From assembly GCA_023703615.1 (NCBI GenBank), contig CP097971.1:398315-462314 (forward strand): DNA of 64,000 nt. The letters run 5' to 3'. Numbering within the stretch: position 1 is the stretch's first letter; each line of letters starts with the position of its first letter. This document shows, in pieces, positions 51,352 to 58,854 of the stretch. The position numbers and the translations under genes were made by a program. The DNA comes from SAR86 cluster bacterium. GTDB taxonomy: Bacteria; Pseudomonadota; Gammaproteobacteria; Magnimaribacterales; D2472. The notes below the pieces were generated by a model. It was not told the DNA's origin. It searched no databases and saw only the letters and a program-made list of their open reading frames with translations.

Positions 51352-52161
51352 ATGATTAATAAAATTAAACTAAATTTAGCTGTTTTTTCTGCTTTGGTTT
51401 TTGTAGCAGGTTGCGCCATGCAAGATGAAGTAGCTGAAGAATCAGGAACAGTTTATGAAGAATTCATGGCATGCCAAGCTGGCCCTGATTACACATCAGA
51501 CAATATGACAAATATGATTGCAGAATGGCAAATGCTAATAAAAGAAGTCGAAGCTTTAACTGGTGCATGGGGATATGTTCCTGCAGCGGAAACAAATTCT
51601 AGTGGTGATACTATATGGTGGGAATTACAATGGTCGTCTCAGGATGCAGCCGATGCAGCTTGGGCCCAGTGGAGCTCAAATGATGATGCTGCCAAATGGG
51701 AAAATAAATATTCATCTGTTTTAGATTGTGATGGAGAAGCAAGAGGGTCATTTGATGTGGCTTACACAAATTCAGCTACCTTTGGAGAACTTGGTGATAA
51801 TGGTTATTTTTATTCTGAAGTATATCAATGTTCATATAATGAAGGATCAGCAAAAGATAGCGCTATGGATTTCTTGCCTTTATATGAAGGAGCTTTAGAT
51901 GAAGGTTATGCCGGTACAGCTTTTCAAGCAGGCAATTACTATCAACAGGGTAATGAAGATGGTTTTTTGTGGGTAAATTTCACTAATAGCAAAGATTCAA
52001 TGGATAAAGCGAGTGCTGCTTTTGCTGCAACAACTCGTGACAAAATGTTTCCAATCTTTAGTGAGTTTGCAACATGCGAAGAAAGTCCAGATCTATATCA
52101 TGGTTGGACGCTATATTGGAGTGATACTAAAGACTTCATGCCAACATTTCCGTCAAGCTAA
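51352..52161 (+). CDS. Lipoprotein of repeated ABM-like halves, 269 aa
   Basis: Signal peptide with lipobox FVAGC, lipidated Cys21. The mature part looks duplicated: each half has a Cys near its start (FMACQAG; VYQCSYN), an Ala-rich helix and a tryptophan-rich strand (DTIWWELQWSSQ; DGFLWVNFTNS), as in ferredoxin-like ABM/NIPSNAP folds. Four further conserved Cys suggest periplasmic disulfides. I do not recognise a named family. It has a strong GGGAGA ribosome site and a hairpin terminator after it. Confidence 0.7.
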   Translation: MINKIKLNLAVFSALVFVAGCAMQDEVAEESGTVYEEFMACQAGPDYTSDNMTNMIAEWQMLIKEVEALTGAWGYVPAAETNSSGDTIWWELQWSSQDAADAAWAQWSSNDDAAKWENKYSSVLDCDGEARGSFDVAYTNSATFGELGDNGYFYSEVYQCSYNEGSAKDSAMDFLPLYEGALDEGYAGTAFQAGNYYQQGNEDGFLWVNFTNSKDSMDKASAAFAATTRDKMFPIFSEFATCEESPDLYHGWTLYWSDTKDFMPTFPSS

Positions 52162-52191
52162 GCAATATTATTTGGATTTATGATTGATATT

Positions 52192-52217
52192 TAACACCTA
52201 AAGAAATTTAGGTGTTA
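52192..52217. terminator. Bidirectional hairpin terminator
   Basis: An 11-bp perfect stem (TAACACCTAAA / TTTAGGTGTTA) with loop GAAA, followed by a T-rich stretch. The - strand 58-residue gene stops inside its right arm. Confidence 0.82.
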
Positions 52218-52384
52218 TTTATTTTACGTTTTATATAATTTAAATATATAACTCCAAAAATCAACGTAAGAACATAAGCTTTAAGTTTTCCATGTGGAGA
52301 AGCGTGAATAGTTTTTTTGTAGAAAATACATTCGATAATGTGCACGATAAATAAAATCAATATAACTGTTTTAAAAATTTCCAT
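52208..52384 (-). CDS. Small two-helix membrane protein, 58 aa
   Basis: The - strand frame starts MEIFKTVILILFIVHIIECIFY, a first membrane helix, then KKTIHASPHGKLKAYVLTLIFGVIYLNYIKR with a second helix. It begins 5 bp after the propeller gene ends, with GGAG as ribosome site, so the two form an operon. The HIIE and HGKL positions resemble small DUF1145-type membrane proteins, but I am not sure. Not reported as large enough for usual gene finders. Confidence 0.6.
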   Translation of the reverse strand: MEIFKTVILILFIVHIIECIFYKKTIHASPHGKLKAYVLTLIFGVIYLNYIKRKINNT

Positions 52385-52389
52385 ATCTA

Positions 52390-53010
52390 TTATTCTCCGC
52401 CTCCGCCTCCATCACCGCCTCCAGCGACAACACCTTCGCTACCAGAAGAGCTTGCGGCATGCTCTATGTTTGAAAAGAGGGCAGTCTGATCAACACCATT
52501 ACCAAGAGCAACTGATACATCATGCTTAGTAAATTTATTAAGTTCTTTAATTTCTAACGGCTCTCCGGTTTCTATATTTATTAAAAAGGTTTTCTTCTTT
52601 GAGATAAGATAAAGCCTATTTTCAATAATAGCAATCTTAAAAAGATGTCGACTAAAAATACTTGCAACTCTTATTGAAAAAAGCAGTTCGCCTGTATCAC
52701 CATCTATTTTACATATTTCTCTTTTATGATTAAAAAAGTATATATCTCCCTTAAGATAATGAGGCGTTATAAAACCATATACGCTATTTGTCTCCCAAAC
52801 TGTTTGTCCATTTTCTTGTTTAACAAGCATGTGAGTATAGGAAACCCATGTTTGAATTTGAATTAAAAGCATATCTTTCCAGGTTGAAAGAATTAAGGGC
52901 GTGCCTTTTATTTCCTTCGTCCATATGGGCTTATTTTCATTCAAATCGTACTTTGCTATTGAATTCTTTTGACCTAGAAATACCTGACTTGAGTTAGTTG
53001 TGCTTTGCAT
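52390..53010 (-). CDS. PQQ-like beta-propeller fragment with poly-Gly C-terminus, 206 aa
   Basis: Repeated tryptophan-docking-like blades are visible: AKYDLNENKPIWTKEIKGTPL, VKQENGQTVWETNSVYGFI and CKIDGDTGELLF (parts shown), each with the D/N-x-G-x-x-x-W pattern. About four blades fit, fewer than the usual seven or eight. There is no signal peptide. The end is GVVAGGGDGGGGGE, a Gly-rich tail. The protein lacks any PQQ dehydrogenase active site. It may be a stand-alone scaffold; function unknown. It may be truncated at its N-terminus. Confidence 0.65.
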   Translation of the reverse strand: MQSTTNSSQVFLGQKNSIAKYDLNENKPIWTKEIKGTPLILSTWKDMLLIQIQTWVSYTHMLVKQENGQTVWETNSVYGFITPHYLKGDIYFFNHKREICKIDGDTGELLFSIRVASIFSRHLFKIAIIENRLYLISKKKTFLINIETGEPLEIKELNKFTKHDVSVALGNGVDQTALFSNIEHAASSSGSEGVVAGGGDGGGGGE

Positions 53011-53111
53011 ATTATGTAATCATAATATTCTATCGTTATGACTCATGTAAAGTAAACTTTACATTAATTTTAATTCTAGTAATAAAATAATTTTTTTATT
53101 AAACTATTTTT

Positions 53112-54119
53112 ATGGAAAAAGTATTAGTCACTGGCGCCACCGGATATATAGGCCTTCATTGTGTCCATCAGCTTTTAAATGAAGGGTATGCCGTAAACGG
53201 AACGCTAAGATCACCATCAAGAAAGCAAGAAATAATTGATGCACTTGAAAAAGCTAACACTTCCACTGAAAACTTAAATCTTTTTGTACTAGATCTTACT
53301 AGCGATGAAGGTTGGGATGAAAGTATGAAAGGTTGTGATTATGTTTTGCACGTTGCTTCTCCATTATCTATTGGTAAAACAGATGAAGATTTTTTTATTA
53401 AACCAGCGGTGGGTGGGGTTAATAGGGCAATGCATTATGCAAAGAAACATCAAGTCAAAAAAGTTGTACTTACATCTTCGGTTGCTGCTGTATTTGATTC
53501 ATTAGATGAAAAAAAATATTACGATGAAAATGATTGGTCTGATCCAGATAATCCTGATATTACCCCATACAACAAAAGTAAAACTCTTGCAGAAAAAGCG
53601 GCCTGGGAATTTGTTGAAAAAAATAACAATCCTTTTCCATTAACCGTTATAAATCCTTTCCTAGTAATTGGTCCATCTTTAACCGATGACTTGGGTGAAT
53701 CAAACATTGCGATTAAATTGTTGGTTACTGGAAAAGTTCCATTTATTATTCCATTGCAATTTGGTTTTGTAGATGTAAGAGATGTTGCTAGTGCTCATTT
53801 GCTTGCTTTAAAAAATTCAAACACTGATGGAGAAAGATTTATTTTGTCTGAAAGTGATTTATGGTACAGAGATGTTGCAAAAATTTTAAGAAGCGGCAAT
53901 TATAAAAAAATTCCCAAAATTGAACTTCCTGTCTTTTTTGTAAAACTGTTAGCACCTTTTAATAAGATGTTAGGCAGGATTGTAAAAGCGATTGGCAGAG
54001 TAAGAAGTGTCGATAAAACAACCAAAGCAATTGACATACTCCAGTGGAAACCAAGACCAATAAAAGAATCTATTTTAGAGACTGCAAAACAAATAAAAGA
54101 TTTGGGTTTAATTAAATAA
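53112..54119 (+). CDS. NAD-dependent epimerase / dihydroflavonol-reductase-like extended SDR
   Basis: A 335-residue extended SDR. The Rossmann motif GATGYIG is at 8-14, the DFR/steroid-type HVASP at 80-84, the catalytic Ser122-123 with Tyr153-x3-Lys157 (TPYNKSKTLAEKAAWE), and NPFLVIGPSL near 177-186. This subclass includes 3-beta-hydroxysteroid dehydrogenase and carbonyl reductases. Its 3' end overlaps a convergent steroid-5-alpha-reductase-like gene by 8 bp, and a GMC oxidoreductase is near, suggesting small lipid or terpenoid redox chemistry. Confidence 0.85.
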   Translation: MEKVLVTGATGYIGLHCVHQLLNEGYAVNGTLRSPSRKQEIIDALEKANTSTENLNLFVLDLTSDEGWDESMKGCDYVLHVASPLSIGKTDEDFFIKPAVGGVNRAMHYAKKHQVKKVVLTSSVAAVFDSLDEKKYYDENDWSDPDNPDITPYNKSKTLAEKAAWEFVEKNNNPFPLTVINPFLVIGPSLTDDLGESNIAIKLLVTGKVPFIIPLQFGFVDVRDVASAHLLALKNSNTDGERFILSESDLWYRDVAKILRSGNYKKIPKIELPVFFVKLLAPFNKMLGRIVKAIGRVRSVDKTTKAIDILQWKPRPIKESILETAKQIKDLGLIK

Positions 54120-54861
54120 TACCAGGTATTATTGCTTTTCTGTTCTTGGGGTAATCGTCAAATTTTTCTTTATACCAATTATGATTCGCAATTGCTCGTG
54201 GAAATAAATTTGCAATAACCCAGAGTACAAAGACAACACCAGAAATACTCCAAGTAAGAATTGCCCATCCTATCCACTCAATAATTTCGCCAAAATAATT
54301 TGGTGCAGATATATACTTATACAAAAAATTATTAGGTATGTGATATCCAGGACCTTTCTTTTTCTTAAGCATCATAATTGAATAATCAGACCTGATATTA
54401 ATATACATACCTATAGCAAAAACCATAAGTCCAAAAATAAAAGTATTGGTTGAAAGCCAATTTTCCGAATACTCAGTAAAATAAAATATTCCAAAAGCTT
54501 GAATACTTACATTGACTAAATTAAAACAAAATGCAGATACCGCAATACTTACCGGCATATGAGGGTTGGTTAAATTTATTACAAAGGGATAAACAAATGT
54601 TCTATGGACATAATGAGATAACCAAATAAACAAAAATACAAAATGAATAGTATTTAATTCTTCTCTAACTAAAAAAGCATAGATTATCATTAAAATTACA
54701 CATGGAGATTCCATTAGAACCCATCCAGTCAGCGCTGGTATCTTATATCCCCAACCTTCTCGTATGTGACGACCATAGGGAGCAGATGTTGAAAATAAAT
54801 AATAAAAGGTAAAGCAACCAATCAAAACCCAAATAGTGATAAAAATAAAAAAGACATTCAT
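54112..54861 (-). CDS. Steroid 5-alpha-reductase family membrane protein
   Basis: A 249-residue polytopic protein. Residues ~166-195 contain GPGYHIPNNFLYKYISAPNYFGEIIEWIGWA (key GYHIP, SAPNYFGEIIEW), the NADPH-site region of steroid 5-alpha-reductases and related enoyl reductases. Around six membrane helices are expected. The C-terminus NHNWYKEKFDDYPKNRKAIIP also fits. In bacteria such proteins may reduce sterol-like or carotenoid-like double bonds; the substrate is not known. Confidence 0.85.
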   Translation of the reverse strand: MNVFFIFITIWVLIGCFTFYYLFSTSAPYGRHIREGWGYKIPALTGWVLMESPCVILMIIYAFLVREELNTIHFVFLFIWLSHYVHRTFVYPFVINLTNPHMPVSIAVSAFCFNLVNVSIQAFGIFYFTEYSENWLSTNTFIFGLMVFAIGMYINIRSDYSIMMLKKKKGPGYHIPNNFLYKYISAPNYFGEIIEWIGWAILTWSISGVVFVLWVIANLFPRAIANHNWYKEKFDDYPKNRKAIIPGII

Positions 54862-54941
54862 AATTGATTTATTTTTTTTAAGAAATTAAGTTTACACATC
54901 ATTACCTTAATCTTAAACTATGTGTTGATTTAGGGGTAGAA

Positions 54942-56621
54942 ATGAATAAATATGATTTTATAATTTTAGGTGGCGGTTCTGCTGGATGTGTACTTGCTAA
55001 TAGGCTAAGTGCTAATTCAAATTTCAAAGTATGTTTAGTTGAGGCTGGCTCCAAAGATAAAGATGTTCGTATTCATGTCCCAATGGGCTTTCCTTTTCTT
55101 GGCGAAAACAGTAAATACAATTGGGCATATAAGACAGAGCCTCAAAAAGGTTTTGAAAAAGTTAAGGTTCTTGAACCAAAAACATCTCTAGTGGATTCTG
55201 CAGGAGGTGTTCATGAATTCCAAAATGAAGTAGAAGAAAATAGACGGGGTTATCAACCAAGAGGTAAAACATTAGGTGGCTCAAGTTCAATAAATGCAAT
55301 GTTGTATGTAAGAGGGCATGAAAATGATTATGATCAATGGGCTAGCCTAGGCAATAGTGGTTGGTCATATGACGAAGTCTTACCATACTTTAAAAAAGCT
55401 GAGCACAATGAAGAATTTGATAATGATTGTCATGGCCAAAATGGACCATTGAATGTAAGCAAAATAAGGCATGAGAATATTTTTACTAAAGATTTTGTAA
55501 AAGCCGGATCTAAGTTACATAAATTTAATGAGGATTTTAATGGTGAGGACCAAGAGGGCGTAGGCTTTTATCAGACAACGCAAAAAAAAGGCAAAAGATG
55601 TAGCGCAGCAAAAGCTTATCTGCATCCTGCAAAGCATAGAAAAAATTTAACAATTCTCACTGACACCCAAGTAGATAAAATTATTATGGAAAATAATGTA
55701 GCGAAGGGCGTTTTATGTTTTGACAATGAACGAAAAGAGTTTGAAATACATGCTACAAAAGAAGTAATACTATGTTCAGGTGCATTTGGTTCGCCTCAAA
55801 TACTTTTAAGATCAGGTATAGGGGCTAAAAATGATGTTGAAAATCATGGCATAGATTCAATTGTTGATTTGCCAGGAGTCGGTCAAAACCTTCAAGATCA
55901 CATAGATTACATAACTTGTCATAAATACAATAATATGAATGCAATAGGCTTTTCATTTAAATCACTTTTTTATAAGCTACCGCTTGAATTCCTCAAATAT
56001 TTGTTTTTTAAACGAGGCCAATTTACGACAACAATTGCGGAAGCTGGTGGATTTATAAAAAGTTTGCCAGAAGAAGACATACCAGACATTCAATTACATT
56101 TTGCAGTATCAATGGTTATAGATCATGGAAGAACATTTGTTTGGGGTCATGGAATCAGTTGTCACTCCTGTTTGTTGAGACCCAAATCAAGAGGAACTGT
56201 AAAACTAAAATCTAAAGATCCGTTTGACGACCCATTGATAGATCCCAATTTCTTTGCCGAGAGAGAAGACATGGATTCAATGATTAATGGCTATAAGCGA
56301 ATGATGGAGATTCTCAATACTGAACCTATGAGCAAATACACCAGTAAGCATGTCATGAGACCGGTTGATTTGGACGATGATAAAGATATAGAAAAAGCTT
56401 TAAGAGAGTCATCAGATACTTGCTATCATCCAGTTGGTACTTGCAAGATGGGAAATGATGCAATGAGCGTTGTAAATTCAGAATTAAAAGTTCATCAGAC
56501 ATCGAATTTGCGTGTAGTTGATGCTTCTATAATGCCAACAATTGTGGGTGGCAATACAAATGCTCCAACAATTATGATAGGCGAAAAAGCATCGGATTTG
56601 ATTATCAAAGATTGGATATAA
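54942..56621 (+). CDS. GMC-family FAD oxidoreductase (choline-dehydrogenase-like)
   Basis: A 559-residue flavoprotein. FAD loop ILGGGSAGCVLANRL is at 8-22, GMC signature 1 RGKTLGGSSSINAMLYVRG near 107-125, signature 2 GAFGSPQILLRSGIG, and the active-site HPVGTCKMG with the second His/Asn in GGNTNAPTIMI. Compared with BetA-type enzymes there is an insertion of ~27 residues just before signature 1 (residues ~71-105, VKVLEPKTSLVDSAGGVHEF...). It oxidises an unknown primary alcohol. A GTG-start rhodanese gene begins on the next base. Confidence 0.93.
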   Translation: MNKYDFIILGGGSAGCVLANRLSANSNFKVCLVEAGSKDKDVRIHVPMGFPFLGENSKYNWAYKTEPQKGFEKVKVLEPKTSLVDSAGGVHEFQNEVEENRRGYQPRGKTLGGSSSINAMLYVRGHENDYDQWASLGNSGWSYDEVLPYFKKAEHNEEFDNDCHGQNGPLNVSKIRHENIFTKDFVKAGSKLHKFNEDFNGEDQEGVGFYQTTQKKGKRCSAAKAYLHPAKHRKNLTILTDTQVDKIIMENNVAKGVLCFDNERKEFEIHATKEVILCSGAFGSPQILLRSGIGAKNDVENHGIDSIVDLPGVGQNLQDHIDYITCHKYNNMNAIGFSFKSLFYKLPLEFLKYLFFKRGQFTTTIAEAGGFIKSLPEEDIPDIQLHFAVSMVIDHGRTFVWGHGISCHSCLLRPKSRGTVKLKSKDPFDDPLIDPNFFAEREDMDSMINGYKRMMEILNTEPMSKYTSKHVMRPVDLDDDKDIEKALRESSDTCYHPVGTCKMGNDAMSVVNSELKVHQTSNLRVVDASIMPTIVGGNTNAPTIMIGEKASDLIIKDWI

Positions 56622-56936
56622 GTGTTTAGATTTTTATTAATTCTTATTGTTTCAGGTTTTATAATGGGAGAACAAGCTGTAATTGTTGATGTTAGAACTC
56701 AAGATGAGTGGAATCAGGGCCATCTTGAAACTGCCCTCCATATCGAATTAGATAAAATTGAAACTATAAATGATAATTATGATTTTAAAGATCATAAAAT
56801 TTATCTTTACTGTAGATCTGGCAAAAGATCGGGGATTGCTCTAGAAATTTTAAAAAATCTTGGTTACAAAGATCTAGTAAATGCTGGAGGAATAAAAGAA
56901 GCCAGCAGCCTTTTAAAAAAAGAAATCATTAAATAG
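56622..56936 (+). CDS. Rhodanese-domain secreted protein
   Basis: A 104-residue single rhodanese domain. Residues 1-14 are hydrophobic, a probable signal peptide. Then VIVDVRTQDEWNQGHLETALH and the active-site loop YCRSGKRSG with Cys64 follow, then GYKDLVNAGGI. It resembles PspE, a periplasmic sulfurtransferase. The start is GTG 56622, one base after the GMC stop, so it is almost surely translationally coupled to that gene. Confidence 0.85.
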   Translation: MFRFLLILIVSGFIMGEQAVIVDVRTQDEWNQGHLETALHIELDKIETINDNYDFKDHKIYLYCRSGKRSGIALEILKNLGYKDLVNAGGIKEASSLLKKEIIK

Positions 56937-56976
56937 CATCAATTGGCATTGATCTTGCATTACTTATAGTTAAATC

Positions 56977-57042
56977 GTATGTTGACACTGCATACATATA
57001 GCGTAAAATGATTTTATACTATGTATGCACTGCAAACATATA
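56977..57042 (+). promoter_or_regulatory. Sigma-70-type promoter overlapped by direct and inverted repeats
   Basis: TTGACA at 56982-56987 and TAAAAT at 57004-57009, 16-bp spacing, read towards the PAN-domain gene. Direct repeats CACTGCATACATATA (56986-57000) and CACTGCAAACATATA (57028-57042) start 42 bp apart, four DNA turns; the first lies within the promoter spacer. A 10-bp perfect inverted repeat (56989-56998, 57020-57029) flanks the -10 box. This looks like a repressor-controlled promoter. Confidence 0.65.
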
Positions 57043-57071
57043 ATAATAATTTTTTAACTTATAGGTAAAAC

Positions 57072-57359
57072 ATGATTAAAATTTCCCCCTTAGCTTTTTT
57101 ATTAGTTTTTGCATTGCAGCCTTTGTCAGCTGCAACTTTGGATTTTGAAACCAAAGAAAATATTGCTCTGTCAGGCAAAATTGCAACAGTCAAAACATCA
57201 AAAAAATATTCTAATCCGCAAAAATGTGCCGCATTTTGTGCCTCACGAGAATCTTGTGTTGCTTTTACTTTGGATACCAAAAGAGGCTCTTGCACTTTAC
57301 TAAAAAATGTATCATCTGAAAAAGATAGTTCAGAATCTTACTCAGGCTTTAAAGCTTAA
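57072..57359 (+). CDS. Secreted PAN/Apple-domain-like protein, 95 aa
   Basis: Signal peptide 1-20, ending LSAA. The mature protein of ~75 residues has the PAN pattern: NPQKCAAFCASRESCVAFTLD and GSCTLLKNV, with four Cys able to form two disulfides. PAN domains bind proteins or sugars. It stands alone behind a promoter that appears regulated, and a strong terminator follows. I do not know the ligand. Confidence 0.75.
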   Translation: MIKISPLAFLLVFALQPLSAATLDFETKENIALSGKIATVKTSKKYSNPQKCAAFCASRESCVAFTLDTKRGSCTLLKNVSSEKDSSESYSGFKA

Positions 57360-57380
57360 AAATATAAAAACTTTTTTGGA

Positions 57381-57410
57381 AAGGTCTATTAATTTAGACC
57401 TTTTTTTTGT
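57381..57410 (+). terminator. Rho-independent terminator after the PAN-domain gene
   Basis: Stem AAGGTCTA / TAGACCTT with a six-base loop (57381-57402), followed by a run of T to 57409. Confidence 0.88.
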
Positions 57411-57424
57411 ATTACAATTTGATA

Positions 57425-58363
57425 ATGAATAGCCTGTTAAACTTTTTTAAAAAGGATAGTTCTTCTAAAAATATAACCAGAAGAATATTATCTTTTGATG
57501 GTGGTGGAGTCAGAGCAATTGCTGGAATTGTTTTTTTAAAGAAATTTGAGTTGGAGACAGGGTATAAAGTTTGTGATTCATTTGATATGTTTGTTGGAAC
57601 TTCAGCAGGAGCATTTAATGCTGCATGTTTTGCTCATGAACATATGAGCGCCTCCGATGTAAAAAAATTTTGGAATAGTGAATACTTGGACAGAACTATG
57701 CAGACTTCTTTTTTTTGGGATAAAGCTTCTTTAGTTCAAGCTAGACCAAGATATGAATCAGAAGGAAGGATAAAACTTTTGAATGAAATATTTCGAGACA
57801 AAAAAATTGGAGAATCAAACAAACCTCTGTTAACACTAAGCTATGACATTGAGAAAAGAGAGCATGTTTTTCATAATACATTTTCTACACCTGAAGTTAG
57901 TTTTGTAGATGCTATATGCGCCTCAAGTGCTGCGCCAATGTACTTTCCTACATATCAAATGGACTCTGGTTCATGGATGATTGATGGAGGAATAGTTACA
58001 AATAATCCAACTCTTGTTGGTTATGCGCAAGCCAAAAAAGTTTTTCCAAATGATAATATTAAGGTTTTAAGCATAGGTTCTGGTTTAAACAAACATAAGA
58101 TATCAGGTTCAGCCTCATCAAGATGGGGTGGAGTTGGTTGGTTAAGAAATGACATTATGGGAATGATGTTAGATTCTGAGGTGCATGATGATATTGCAAA
58201 AGACCTCATTGGTGAATCCTATTTAAGAATTAATTCGCCTCTTGGAAGAATCAATAAGATGCTTGATGATGACTCAGATGAGAACCTTGAAAAAATACAT
58301 CTTATGGGGATGGAGTGGTGGTCAAAATTTGGGGAAACAACAAAAAAATTCATTGAAGATTAA
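57425..58363 (+). CDS. Patatin-like phospholipase
   Basis: A 312-residue lipid acyl hydrolase. The oxyanion loop DGGGVRAIAG is at 25-34, the nucleophile elbow GTSAG at 58-62 (Ser60), and the Asp of the dyad in MIDGGIVTNNP (Asp187). No signal peptide or membrane helix is seen. ATG 57425 is used rather than TTG 57407, which lies within the terminator region. It may remodel membrane lipids, or act as an effector; no neighbouring immunity or signalling gene is seen. Confidence 0.9.
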   Translation: MNSLLNFFKKDSSSKNITRRILSFDGGGVRAIAGIVFLKKFELETGYKVCDSFDMFVGTSAGAFNAACFAHEHMSASDVKKFWNSEYLDRTMQTSFFWDKASLVQARPRYESEGRIKLLNEIFRDKKIGESNKPLLTLSYDIEKREHVFHNTFSTPEVSFVDAICASSAAPMYFPTYQMDSGSWMIDGGIVTNNPTLVGYAQAKKVFPNDNIKVLSIGSGLNKHKISGSASSRWGGVGWLRNDIMGMMLDSEVHDDIAKDLIGESYLRINSPLGRINKMLDDDSDENLEKIHLMGMEWWSKFGETTKKFIED

Positions 58364-58424
58364 AAAACTTCACTAAATTGTAAAAAACTATTGTAAGATA
58401 CTATTTTTTTATTTACGGACAATT

Positions 58425-58667
58425 ATGAATATATACGTTGGAAACATTTCTTGGGGCATGAGCGATCAAGATTTAGAGAACCTTTTTGCTGAACATGGAA
58501 CAGTTACTTCAGCTAAAATCATAATGGATAGAATGACAAATCGTTCTAGAGGTTTTGGTTTTGTTGAAATGAGTGATGGTGCAGAGGAAGCTATTCAAGC
58601 TTTAAATGATACTGAAGTTGAAGGAAGAAAATTAGTAGTCAACGAATCTCGACCTAGAGAAAAATAA
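58425..58667 (+). CDS. RRM-family RNA-binding protein
   Basis: An 80-residue single RNA recognition motif. RNP2 IYVGNI is at 3-8 and RNP1 RGFGFVEM at 42-49. Small stand-alone RRM proteins are known from cyanobacteria and marine gammaproteobacteria and are often cold-induced. It begins 61 bp after the patatin gene. The target RNA is unknown. Confidence 0.92.
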   Translation: MNIYVGNISWGMSDQDLENLFAEHGTVTSAKIIMDRMTNRSRGFGFVEMSDGAEEAIQALNDTEVEGRKLVVNESRPREK

Positions 58668-58710
58668 ACCTAATTTAATTTGTAACTTTTAATATAGATT
58701 TATACAGTAA

Positions 58711-58790
58711 ATCTAGATAATTTTTATGTATTTAAAAAATATCTAGATATTAGCTATTTTCTTGACAGATTTTATTCAAAAAGGTTAAAT
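58711..58790 (+). promoter_or_regulatory. Promoter of the TonB receptor gene with twin palindromes
   Basis: TTGACA (58762-58767) and TTAAAT (58785-58790), 17-bp spacing, read towards the TonB receptor. Two copies of the palindrome ATCTAGAT (58711-58718 and 58741-58748) lie upstream, starts 30 bp apart, i.e. about three DNA turns on the same face. Confidence 0.62.
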
Positions 58791-58854
58791 GAGCCAATGA
58801 AATAAAACTATAACAGCTACTTTGGGTGTTGCTGTTAACTTTGGGGGATTTCCT

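Noticed and set aside
58822-58854. TTG start for the TonB receptor
   Set aside because: The GTG at 58855 has a strong ribosome site and gives a proper signal peptide at its very start.
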